Positions 1 through 6,352 of a stretch of 9,049 bases of DNA are shown here, piece after piece. The notes beneath the pieces are model-generated. The model worked only from the letters and a program-made list of their open reading frames with translations, did no database searches and was not told the DNA's origin. Position 1 is the first letter of the stretch. Each line of letters begins with the position of its first letter. The position numbers were made by a program, and so were the translations under genes. This DNA comes from an uncultured Clostridia bacterium. Lineage in GTDB: Bacteria; Bacillota; Clostridia; Christensenellales; Aristaeellaceae. The DNA is taken from positions 1 to 9,049 of the forward strand of contig CAKTXP010000095.1 of assembly GCA_934631055.1 (NCBI GenBank), in the 5' to 3' direction.

Positions 1-5
1 AATTC

Positions 6-1502
6 TCAGCATCCCCCGCAAGGATGGATGATGCCGTCGCGGGAATGGCTGTTCTGGCTCGGGTCCTTCATGCACAGATGGACAGCCGTCGTGGTGAACG
101 CGCGCGGAAGGGCGAGGATATTCGGGTTATCGCCGACGATCTTCTTCTTCGCGTCCTCCAGCGCTTCCTCGAACGTCGCGCGGGTCTTCAGTCCCATGCC
201 GCGGGCGATGCCCGGCTCGCGCGCGCCGACGATATAGATGGCGCTGGTATTCATCTCCGCGATGTGTCCGCAGCTCATCATAGAGAAGCCGTGGAACGGA
301 TGGAACGCGTTAGCAAAGCGATACTTGCGGATGTATTCCTCGTTGGTCGCGAAATACTCGCCGTAACGGTTCATATCCGGCAGGGTCTGCATGTAGTCAT
401 GCTGGAACATCTCGTACAGCTCGCGCAGGTAGGGCCAGCGCTCGTCGTGGAAGTAGCCGTCGCAGATGCTGGAGACGATGAACACGCAGTGGTCGGAAAG
501 CACGCGCTTATGGCGGATGACCTGCGCGGAGAGCGCCTGCATCATCTGAATCGGGTTGGTGCCCATGCCGTTGCCGTAATGGAAATTGGTCGGCATGCCG
601 AAGACGACGACGTCGTACTTCTTCTCCGCCCAATGGACGTAGGTGCGCTTATCGGCGACTTCCCAGGAGATCGGCTGCATTTCCTTGGCATAGCCGGAGA
701 AGATGGCGATCTGGCGGCTCTTGCTGTCCAGCACGGCGTCGCAGCAGAAGAACTTCTTGCCCATCTTCTCTTCCATGAACATGCCCTGCTGGTCAAACTT
801 ATTGCGCATCTCGCTATGGGTAGAGACCGGCACGAAGTCCTGACGGTGCATGACCTGCGGCACATGGTGCGCGGCGATGGAGCGCCAATGGGAGATGCCG
901 GTTGCGCAATGCTTATAGCCGCCGGAATAACCGCCGTAGGGGTTGCCCTGCGTATGACCGATGAGGATGGCGACGTCGGCGTCATAGACATACTTATTCA
1001 TGATAACGTGGTCGCCATGGTCGGTATAGCCCAAATCGACAAGGTGGTCGTAATCCTCGCTGTCGTGGCTCGTAATCTGACCGGAATAATAGAACTCATT
1101 GAACAGCTCGTCGCCGAGGATGGTCTTCATCTCCGGCACGCTGGTACGCGGATGCAGACCGTTGGAGAACAGCAGCAGGATATCCTTCTTTTCCACGCCC
1201 GCGGCGTACAGTTCATTGACGCATGCGCGGATGGATACCTTACGATGGCTGGTCGGCTGGTTGCCGCCCTTGACAATATCCGGAATGACGATAACGACGG
1301 TGCTTCCCTTATGCGCGAGTTCGGAAAGCGGCTGCATGCCGATGGGGTTACGGATGCTCTTGAGCGTTTCTGCGTAGAGCGTATCCCAGTCCTGCGGCAG
1401 GCATTCGGGGTCCGGCACGGTCTCGCCCGGCACAAAGATATCGGTATTCTCCGGCAGGTTTGCGCTCATGAGCCCCTGCCCATATTCAAAATCCAGTTTC
1501 AT
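6..1502 (-). CDS. LarA-family (nickel-dependent lactate racemase-like) protein
   Basis: This 498-residue protein resembles the LarA/DUF2088 family, whose founding member racemises lactate with a nickel pincer cofactor tethered to a lysine. Visible signatures are the N-terminal IPDIVKGG stretch (residues 73-80, where LarA has a D-x-T-R-type motif), SNGLHPRTSVPEM (113-125, His117 matching a catalytic His), and GYSGGYK (191-197, Lys197 matching the cofactor-bearing Lys), followed by a His pair at 212-213 where LarA has its nickel ligand. The second catalytic His, four residues before GYSGG in LarA, is Asn187 here, with His183 close by. The protein ends in CGGC. It is somewhat longer than typical LarA (about 425 residues). 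The start is set by AAAGGAGAAG seven bases upstream (1507-1516). It is the last gene seen in the cluster, after the TIM-like gene and a 229 bp repeat-filled gap. The LarB, LarC and LarE cofactor-synthesis genes are not in this window. Family assignment is fairly sure; the substrate is unknown and may not be lactate. Confidence 0.8.
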   Translation of the reverse strand: MKLDFEYGQGLMSANLPENTDIFVPGETVPDPECLPQDWDTLYAETLKSIRNPIGMQPLSELAHKGSTVVIVIPDIVKGGNQPTSHRKVSIRACVNELYAAGVEKKDILLLFSNGLHPRTSVPEMKTILGDELFNEFYYSGQITSHDSEDYDHLVDLGYTDHGDHVIMNKYVYDADVAILIGHTQGNPYGGYSGGYKHCATGISHWRSIAAHHVPQVMHRQDFVPVSTHSEMRNKFDQQGMFMEEKMGKKFFCCDAVLDSKSRQIAIFSGYAKEMQPISWEVADKRTYVHWAEKKYDVVVFGMPTNFHYGNGMGTNPIQMMQALSAQVIRHKRVLSDHCVFIVSSICDGYFHDERWPYLRELYEMFQHDYMQTLPDMNRYGEYFATNEEYIRKYRFANAFHPFHGFSMMSCGHIAEMNTSAIYIVGAREPGIARGMGLKTRATFEEALEDAKKKIVGDNPNILALPRAFTTTAVHLCMKDPSQNSHSRDGIIHPCGGC

Positions 1503-1530
1503 CTTTCTTCTCCTTTACGCGGGGGAGGGG

Positions 1531-1727
1531 ACGTTTTTTGGGGCTCTGCCCCAAACCCCGGCAGGGAACTGAGTTCCCTGCACCCTCCACTACGCTATCG
1601 CTACGCGATAGCTGATGATAACCTCAAAAGCCTCTCTTTTCTGCCGCTTCGCGGTATGCCGCGAAGCGAAGATGGGAGTCTGAGGGACAAAGTCCCTCAG
1701 GCGGGTCTGGGCGGCAGCCCAGCGTAA
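1531..1727. repeat. Intergenic modular palindromic repeat, copy A
   Basis: This gap between the TIM-like and LarA-like genes is a chain of six short inverted repeats, in plus-strand order. They are TTGGGGC-tct-GCCCCAA (1538-1554), a GCAGGGAAC/GTTCCCTGC-type palindrome (1561-1581), GCTATCGC-tac-GCGATAGC (1594-1612), CGCTTCGCGG-tatg-CCGCGAAGCG (1645-1668), CTGAGGGAC-aaa-GTCCCTCAG (1680-1700), and CTGGGC-ggca-GCCCAG (1707-1722). The two outer pairs have the same layout in opposite orientation, so the whole block is roughly an inverted repeat. No T-tract follows any stem on the transcribed minus strand, so these are not ordinary terminators. Confidence 0.85.
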
Positions 1728-1731
1728 CCCC

Positions 1732-2577
1732 TTACTTGCCCAGATACCGGCGGATGATGTCGAGGTACTCGGCGGGGTAGAAACCGATCTCGCCGGAAAA
1801 ACGCGTCAGCGCGATCAAACCGCCGTCGATTTCAGGAATCGACGCCAGCATTGCTGCGTTGTCCTGCTTTAAGCCGCCGCCGTAAACGACGTCCAGCCCG
1901 CCCGTGCGCTCCTTCACAAAACGCGCAATCTTCGTGATATACGGCTTGTCCGCCGGCGTCTTGCCCGGTCCGATGGACCAGATCGGCTCGTAAGCGATGA
2001 CCACGCGGCTCTTGTCCACGCCGTCAAGCCCGATATCCAGCTGCGCGCCGAGAACGTTCTCCCAGTCCGCCTGCTCCTCGCTCTTTTCGCCGATGCAGTA
2101 CAGCACGGAAAGCCCCGCCGCCTGCGCACACTTGATTTCCTGATTGAGGATGCGGTTCACGGCTTCCGCTGCCGCTCTGCCGGTCACGCCCGCTTCCGCG
2201 AGGATGCCCATCTTGTCGTTCCGCTCTTCGCAATGCCCGATGAGCGTCCCCTGACAGCCCATCTGCGCCACGGCGTTCGCCGGACGGTTCGTCGTGAACG
2301 CGCCGAAATTGCCGCCGACCGCGGTATCCGCGCGATAGACGCCCTGACTGCCCAGCTGCACCGAACTGCCCGGCTTCTTCGCCGCGGCGGCGCTCAGAAG
2401 GTGCGCTTCCGGCATGTACATGACGAATTCGACCTCGGCGGGATCATACGCCGCCAGCGCGTCCTGCGTGCCGGAAACGATCGCCGCGCCCCAGTCCTTC
2501 ATCGGCGCGAGCCGGTTGACGCCGCCCTTCTCCGGACTGATGTCAAACCGCTTGAGATTCAGAAAAATATGCTTCAT
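1732..2577 (-). CDS. Divergent triosephosphate isomerase-family protein
   Basis: This 281-residue protein has a TIM-barrel isomerase layout. In standard triosephosphate isomerase (about 250 residues) it would interconvert dihydroxyacetone phosphate and glyceraldehyde 3-phosphate in the cytoplasm. The catalytic set is present: Asn7 and Lys9 in LNLKRFD (standard NWK), His115 in GHCEERN (standard GHSERR, so Ser is Cys116), and Glu197 in YEPIWSIGPGKT (loop 6, standard YEPVWAIGTGKT). Loop 7 reads GGGLKQDN (233-240, standard GGSVKPDN). Where TIM has the second phosphate-binding loop GGASL, this protein has ALTRF (256-260) and lacks the Gly-Gly pair. It starts one base after the aldolase stop codon, which suggests translational coupling; only a weak AAGG-type site is seen within the aldolase 3' end. 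It is probably an active isomerase, but the changed loops leave open a different short-chain sugar phosphate, as known for TIM-family erythrulose-phosphate isomerases. A housekeeping tpiA elsewhere in the genome is expected. Confidence 0.85.
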   Translation of the reverse strand: MKHIFLNLKRFDISPEKGGVNRLAPMKDWGAAIVSGTQDALAAYDPAEVEFVMYMPEAHLLSAAAAKKPGSSVQLGSQGVYRADTAVGGNFGAFTTNRPANAVAQMGCQGTLIGHCEERNDKMGILAEAGVTGRAAAEAVNRILNQEIKCAQAAGLSVLYCIGEKSEEQADWENVLGAQLDIGLDGVDKSRVVIAYEPIWSIGPGKTPADKPYITKIARFVKERTGGLDVVYGGGLKQDNAAMLASIPEIDGGLIALTRFSGEIGFYPAEYLDIIRRYLGK

Positions 2578-2578
2578 A

Positions 2579-3733
2579 TCAGATGCCCGCCTTTTTATAA
2601 CGCTCCGCCATCTGCTCGCAGGTCACGACCTCGATGAGGTGGCTCTTGCGGCAGCTGCCGAACTGCACCAGCAGAGGCGCAATGGACTCGATGACGCCGT
2701 CCTTCATGCAATCGACGACCTTCGCCACGTCCGCATCCGGAATGGTTCCGAGCGTGATGGTATCCATGATGGAGGCGACATAGTTGCGCGGGTCGAAGTT
2801 CTTCGGATTCTTCTTCAGATCCTTGTAGAGCTGACCGATGGACGCGCTCTCGCGCAGTTCCGGATGCTCTTCAAACATCACGAGCAGGTTGCGCGTACAT
2901 GCCAGACGGATATCCGTATCGACGTTGATCTTATTGATGCCGCAGTGGGCGACGTCCACCAGCTGAGCGACGTCGATGCCGAACGCATTTTCCAGTTGAC
3001 CGCCGAGCGCGTTGATATCCTGTACATACTCCTGCGGAACGGTGGAAGAGCCGTGGCTGACGAGGAAGCCGTGAATGCCCTCGTGCATCATGCACTCCTT
3101 GGTCGCAATGGCGATCTCGCGGCGAATCTTCGTGTCCTTGCCCTTGTTCGCGCCGTGGCAGGTGCCGTAGCTGATGGCAAGCGCGTCACAGCCGGTCTTT
3201 TTGAAGAAGTCGATTGCCTGCATCGGGTTGGTATAGGTGCTGGTCGCGGAGAAAACGTGATCTTCCACGCCTGCCAGCACGCCCAGTTCGCCCTCGACGG
3301 TGATGCCGTAGGGATGGGCGAGCTTGACGACCTCGCGGGTCAGCTCGACGTTCTGCTCATAGGGCAGGCTGCTTCCGTCGATCATGACGGAGGTATAGCC
3401 GCCGTCGATGCACGCCTTGACGCTCTCGATGCTCTTGCCATGGTCAAGATGGAGCGCGATCGGCACGGGGCTGTCCGCGCCGTATTTGCGCACGGCGTCG
3501 CCGATACGCTTTGCGCCGACGCGCTTGGCTTCAATCGTGCCGTGCATAAAGTCGAGTTCGCCGCCCATAAAGGCGTTGGATGCTTCCGCGCCCTGCAAAA
3601 CAGCGCCGGAATGCAGCAGTTCATGAATGCGGACAGCCGCCTCGATCTGCGCGACGCTGTTCATATTGAACGCGCCCTGACCATAGCGGTACTGATCCGC
3701 CGCTTCCAAAATCGCTCTCATCGGTACAAGCAT
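2579..3733 (-). CDS. fba: Class II (zinc) fructose-bisphosphate-type aldolase
   Basis: This 384-residue protein is a class II, metal-dependent aldolase that splits a ketose 1,6-bisphosphate into dihydroxyacetone phosphate and glyceraldehyde 3-phosphate. Signatures are LHLDHG (94-99, with catalytic Asp97 and zinc ligand His98), GYTSVMIDGS (112-121), VEGELG (146-151, metal-site Glu), YGTCHGANKG (189-198, zinc ligand His193), SHGSSTVP (226-233, zinc ligand His227 and phosphate loop), and INKINVDTD (266-274). The HGSS form of the phosphate loop recalls the longer Calvin-cycle-subtype aldolases rather than the HGGSG of the compact Bacillus type. The protein is about 100 residues longer than the Bacillus-type enzyme; the extra length is mostly beyond residue 300. 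GAGGTG (complement of 3739-3744) lies five bases before the chosen ATG. It is paired with the TIM-like gene with a 1 bp gap. Tagatose-bisphosphate aldolases (GatY/KbaY) share these motifs, so the exact substrate epimer is not settled by the sequence. Confidence 0.9.
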   Translation of the reverse strand: MLVPMRAILEAADQYRYGQGAFNMNSVAQIEAAVRIHELLHSGAVLQGAEASNAFMGGELDFMHGTIEAKRVGAKRIGDAVRKYGADSPVPIALHLDHGKSIESVKACIDGGYTSVMIDGSSLPYEQNVELTREVVKLAHPYGITVEGELGVLAGVEDHVFSATSTYTNPMQAIDFFKKTGCDALAISYGTCHGANKGKDTKIRREIAIATKECMMHEGIHGFLVSHGSSTVPQEYVQDINALGGQLENAFGIDVAQLVDVAHCGINKINVDTDIRLACTRNLLVMFEEHPELRESASIGQLYKDLKKNPKNFDPRNYVASIMDTITLGTIPDADVAKVVDCMKDGVIESIAPLLVQFGSCRKSHLIEVVTCEQMAERYKKAGI

Positions 3734-3762
3734 ACTGTCACCTCATTATTTCTTCAAAAGGG

Positions 3763-3935
3763 AACGATTGGGGCGCTGCCCCAACCCCCGGCAGGGAACA
3801 TTGTTCCCTGCACCCTTTCTACGCTTCGCGGCGGCTTAAATCATCTTTACTGAACGACGCGCATGCGCGTCGTATGCCCAAGACAATTAAAACCGGCGCG
3901 AAGCGGAGAAGGGAGTCTGAGCGGCAGCCCAGCGT
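3763..3935. repeat. Intergenic modular palindromic repeat, copy C
   Basis: This copy lies between the NagA and aldolase genes. It begins with TTGGGGC-gct-GCCCCAA (3768-3784) and a GCAGGGAACA/TGTTCCCTGC palindrome (3791-3811), as in the other copies. The CGCTTCGCG module is split: one arm is near 3822-3830 and its complement CGCGAAGCG near 3897-3905. The roughly 65 bp between them carry a perfect 20-base palindrome. The right end, AGTCTGAGCGGCAGCCCAGCGT, is a decayed form of the outer modules seen in copy A. It would lie in the 5' untranslated leader of the aldolase message if the promoter at 3958-3966 is used. Confidence 0.75.
3854..3873. repeat. Perfect 20-base palindrome inside repeat copy C
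   Basis: ACGACGCGCA and its exact reverse complement TGCGCGTCGT abut with no spacer. It sits in the loop of the split CGCTTCGCG module and is absent from the other four repeat copies. It could be a cruciform or hairpin, or a dyad-symmetric protein site. Self-complementarity is certain; function is unknown. Confidence 0.7.
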
Positions 3936-3957
3936 AAACCCCCATTATTGTAATTAA

Positions 3958-3966
3958 ATTATAGCA
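3958..3966 (-). promoter_or_regulatory. Candidate extended -10 promoter for aldolase, TIM-like and LarA-like genes
   Basis: On the minus strand this reads TGCTATAAT: a perfect TATAAT with the TGn extension, in an A+T-rich patch that stands out from its G+C-rich surroundings. No good -35 hexamer is seen 16-18 bp upstream, which is common for extended -10 promoters. It lies about 45 bp after the NagA stop codon and about 225 bp before the aldolase start. If used, it gives the three downstream genes their own transcript with repeat copy C in the leader. This is an inference from motif match only. Confidence 0.45.
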
Positions 3967-4009
3967 AACCCGCCCAAAGCGCGCGAGTATGAAATTGCGC
4001 CATCCCTTT

Positions 4010-5161
4010 TTACTCTGCCTGGTAAATGAGCCGCCCCAGACCAATCGTCGCCGCAACGTTCAGCTCGTCATCCAGCAGCACCATGTCCGCATCCCTGCCG
4101 ACCTCGATGCTGCCCTTGCGGTCGTCCATCCGCATCGCGCGGGCGGGATTGACCGTCATCAGCGGAATGACGTCCTCCACGGGATGATCCGTGAATTTCA
4201 CAATGTTTTTCAGCGCCTGCGCAAGGGTCAGCGTGCTGCCCGCGCGGACGCCCGTCGTCGCCAGCTTCGCGTCGCCGTCCTCGACGACCACGTCGTTGAC
4301 GCCGAGCTTATATTTGCCGTCTGGCAGACCTGCCGCCATGATGCTGTCCGTAATGGCGATGACGCGATCCCAGCCCTTGCACTTGAGCAGCATGCGCACC
4401 GAGCCCGGATGCAGATGGCGTCCGTCGCATATCGCTTCGCACCAGCAGTCGCTCTCCAGCGCCGCGCCCATGATAGCGGGCTGATGCTGATGGAACAGGC
4501 GCATCGCGTTGAATGTGTGCGTGACGCAGCGCGCGCCGCGCTGAATCGCTTCCATGCTCGTCTCATAATCCGCGCCGGAATGCCCGATGGCGACGACGAC
4601 GTCCTGACTGATTTTTCCAATCATGTCAACGACGCCGGGCACCTCAGGCGATACGGTGATGTAGCGAATCACACCCGGGAACTTGTTCTGATAATCGCGC
4701 AGGAGGTTTTCGTCGCCTTCGCGGAGCAGGTATTCGGGCATTGCGCCCTTATATTCCTTCGCGAGGAACGGTCCTTCCAGATGTGCGCCCAAAAGCTGAG
4801 CGCCCTTTCCACGGTCGCGCATGACGTTCTCTATCGCGCCGAGACACTTTTCGGTCGTTTCGGGCGTATCGGTCAGCACGCTGGCGTGGAACGCGGTCAC
4901 GCCCTGCGTCGCAAAGAACGCGGCAATCTGACGCAGACCCGCTTCATCCGCGGCGTTGACATCGACGCCTGCCGCGCCATGGGTATGGACGTCGATGAAT
5001 CCGGGGGCAAGGCGCATGCCGCCCGCGTCGATGATCTGCGCGTCGTCATCGGTCAGGTTCTCGCCAATCTTTGCGATAAGTGCATCCTCGCAAAGCACAT
5101 CGGCGCGGGTAAACTTTCCATCCCGATACACGCGCGCATTTTGAATCAAGAGCTTATCCAT
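4010..5161 (-). CDS. nagA: N-acetylglucosamine-6-phosphate deacetylase (NagA family)
   Basis: This 383-residue cytoplasmic metal-dependent amidohydrolase removes the acetyl group from N-acetylglucosamine 6-phosphate (or a close amino-sugar phosphate), giving glucosamine 6-phosphate for NagB. Metal and catalytic motifs are all visible: PGFIDVHTHG (53-62, His59 and His61), LGAHLEGPF (124-132, Glu129), AIGHSGA (191-197, His194), VTHTFNAM (213-220, His215), CDGRHLHP (245-252), and the catalytic Asp272 in ITDSIMAAG. The HxH pair is of the Bacillus type, which binds two metals; E. coli NagA lacks it. The usual KGAH after the GPF motif is KGAMPEY here. Length fits the family. The reading frame is open a further 26 codons upstream, but that stretch is repeat sequence. 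The ATG at 5161 is preceded by AAAGGAG at ideal spacing and begins MDKLLIQNARV, the normal family start. Confidence 0.93.
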   Translation of the reverse strand: MDKLLIQNARVYRDGKFTRADVLCEDALIAKIGENLTDDDAQIIDAGGMRLAPGFIDVHTHGAAGVDVNAADEAGLRQIAAFFATQGVTAFHASVLTDTPETTEKCLGAIENVMRDRGKGAQLLGAHLEGPFLAKEYKGAMPEYLLREGDENLLRDYQNKFPGVIRYITVSPEVPGVVDMIGKISQDVVVAIGHSGADYETSMEAIQRGARCVTHTFNAMRLFHQHQPAIMGAALESDCWCEAICDGRHLHPGSVRMLLKCKGWDRVIAITDSIMAAGLPDGKYKLGVNDVVVEDGDAKLATTGVRAGSTLTLAQALKNIVKFTDHPVEDVIPLMTVNPARAMRMDDRKGSIEVGRDADMVLLDDELNVAATIGLGRLIYQAE

Positions 5162-5166
5162 AAGAA

Positions 5167-5173
5167 CTCCTTT
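5167..5173 (-). promoter_or_regulatory. Ribosome binding site that fixes the nagA start
   Basis: The minus strand reads AAAGGAG followed by TTCTT and then ATG, a 5 bp spacing. This places the start at 5161 rather than at the longer in-frame ATG at 5239, which falls in repeat copy D and has no comparable site. Confidence 0.8.
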
Positions 5174-5186
5174 CGGGGCTGGGGGC

Positions 5187-5384
5187 AACGTTGAGGGCTC
5201 TGCCCTCAAACTCCCGGCAGGGAACTGAGTTCCCTGCACCCTTCACTACGCTATCGCTGCGCGATAGCTGATGAAAACCGCAAGAGCCTCTGCTTTCTGC
5301 TGCTTCGCGGTATGCCGCGAAGCGATGTGGAAGGTCAAGGGAACTCAGTTCCCTTGCGGGGTTTGGGGCAGCGCCCCAAACGTT
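5187..5384. repeat. Intergenic modular palindromic repeat, copy D, bounded by AACGTT inverted ends
   Basis: This is the best-formed copy, between the NagB-like and NagA genes. Plus-strand modules in order are TTGAGGGC-tct-GCCCTCAA (5191-5209), a GCAGGGAACT/AGTTCCCTGC palindrome (5217-5237), GCTATCGC-tgc-GCGATAGC (5250-5268), GCTTCGCGG-tatg-CCGCGAAGC (5302-5323), a CAAGGGAACT/AGTTCCCTTG palindrome (5336-5356), and TTTGGGGC-agc-GCCCCAAA (5362-5380). The left roughly 55 bp and the reverse complement of the right roughly 55 bp align closely, both starting AACGTT. The whole element is therefore a roughly 198 bp foldback unit like a MITE. It holds no credible gene. Confidence 0.85.
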
Positions 5385-5398
5385 CCCCTCACCCCCTC

Positions 5399-6220
5399 TT
5401 AGAACGGCTGCTTCGCCGCGTTCGCGTTCACGATAATCATCGCGTCCGGATGCCGCTGAATCAAAGTCGCCGGAAAATGCGCGCTGACCTCGCCGTATGC
5501 CGCCTGCCGCACGACCGAACGATGCCAGTCGCGGAAAACGCCTAAGCGGATCTTCTTCGCGCCCAGAATCTCCGCCATGCCGATAGTCACCGCCTTCTTC
5601 GGCATCGCGTCAATTGCGCCGTTCAGGTCGCCGATGGCGTTGGAGGTGCGCGTCTCGCGGCTGATGGTCAGCACGCGCGTGTGCAGCGCAGCAAACTCGT
5701 CGGCGGTCAGCTCGTCCTGCGCTTCGTTGAACGCCAGGTGTCCGTTGATGCCGATGCCGCCGAACGCAATGTCTACGCCGCCCAGGTCGTCAATGACCTT
5801 CGCGATGTGATCCGGATCATGCGGGTCGGGGAAGATGCGCTGCTCCTCCGGCATGACCAGCTCCGGATCGATCTGGCTGTATACCGTGCGGTTCATGAAG
5901 CCATGGAAGGACAGCGGGCTGCGCTCGTCGATCCATTCCTCGTCGTCGGTCAGATACTCGTCCATATTGATGAACCAGCAGTTCTTCAGGCTCAGCCTGC
6001 GCTCGTTGACCAGCCGGACAAAGATGGGATACTGCCCCACCGGTCCGACCGGGCAGATGAACACCGTGCGGCGTCCGACGGCGTTGTTCTTCTCGATCTC
6101 ACCGACCATTTCCAGCGCCAGCTCATAAAACACCTCGCCGGAATCGCCCAGCTTGAGCAGCGGCACTTTGGAATTCTTGCCGAGTTCCTCGGCGGAGATC
6201 TGATAATAGCTCATATCCAT
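5399..6220 (-). CDS. nagB: NagB-family glucosamine-6-phosphate deaminase/isomerase, divergent
   Basis: This 273-residue protein belongs to the NagB/6-phosphogluconolactonase-like fold. NagB converts glucosamine 6-phosphate to fructose 6-phosphate plus ammonia. Family marks are FINMDEYL (83-90, Asp87 matching the proton-shuttling Asp), SFHGFMNRTVYSQID (104-118), and GGIGINGHLAFNE (154-166, with His161 and Glu166). Asn159 stands where E. coli has catalytic Asp, as in several Gram-positive NagB proteins. Two regions are unusual. The phosphate loop is CPVGPVGQYP (56-65) instead of the LPTGSTP type. The C-terminal TGxxKA-like segment is replaced by FRDWHRSVVRQAAYG (229-243). The ATG at 6220 has AAAGGA eight bases upstream. 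NagA follows after repeat copy D, which supports a joint amino-sugar role. Fold and family are fairly sure; exact substrate is less so because of the altered loops. Confidence 0.82.
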   Translation of the reverse strand: MDMSYYQISAEELGKNSKVPLLKLGDSGEVFYELALEMVGEIEKNNAVGRRTVFICPVGPVGQYPIFVRLVNERRLSLKNCWFINMDEYLTDDEEWIDERSPLSFHGFMNRTVYSQIDPELVMPEEQRIFPDPHDPDHIAKVIDDLGGVDIAFGGIGINGHLAFNEAQDELTADEFAALHTRVLTISRETRTSNAIGDLNGAIDAMPKKAVTIGMAEILGAKKIRLGVFRDWHRSVVRQAAYGEVSAHFPATLIQRHPDAMIIVNANAAKQPF

Positions 6221-6236
6221 GGGTTTTGTCCTTTCC

Positions 6237-6315
6237 TTGGGGGCGCTGCCCCCAAACCCCCGACAGGAACCTGAGGTTCCTGCACCTCCCGCTTCTTTAT
6301 CGCTGCGCGATAAAG
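6237..6315. repeat. Intergenic modular palindromic repeat, copy B (short)
   Basis: This shortened copy lies between the response regulator and NagB-like genes. It has three modules: TTGGGGGC-gct-GCCCCCAA (6237-6255), CAGGAACC-tga-GGTTCCTG (6264-6282), and CTTTATCGC-tgc-GCGATAAAG (6295-6315). The second and third differ from copies A and D in both arms at once, keeping perfect pairing. The first hairpin ends 17 bases before the NagB-like start codon. No T-tract follows on the minus strand, so read-through from the response regulator gene into nagB is plausible. No convincing promoter is seen in the gap. Confidence 0.8.
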
Positions 6316-6352
6316 GGCGGAATTCATAACCTTGCAGTCTGTTTCAAAAGAT

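Noticed and set aside
24..1727. Very long plus-strand open frame (567 codons) opposite the LarA-like gene
   Set aside because: It is the complement frame of a clear protein-coding gene; its translation is low-complexity and rich in Ala, Val, His, Asp and Arg, with no family motif, and it runs on into the repeat. G+C-rich codon use explains the lack of stops.
1531..1727. CRISPR array
   Set aside because: The repeats are different palindromes without a constant direct-repeat unit or regular unique spacers, and no cas gene is present.
2414..3853. Long plus-strand open frame (479 codons) opposite the aldolase gene
   Set aside because: It is antisense to a gene with unmistakable class II aldolase motifs, shows no recognisable domain, and ends in repeat copy C.
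6237..6255. Rho-independent terminator between regulator and nagB
   Set aside because: The hairpin is strong, but on the transcribed strand it is followed by GGAAAGGAC and the nagB start, not by a T-run.
6316..6352. Promoter for nagB just after the regulator gene
   Set aside because: TTGAAA is present on the minus strand, but no -10-like hexamer lies 16-18 bp downstream of it.
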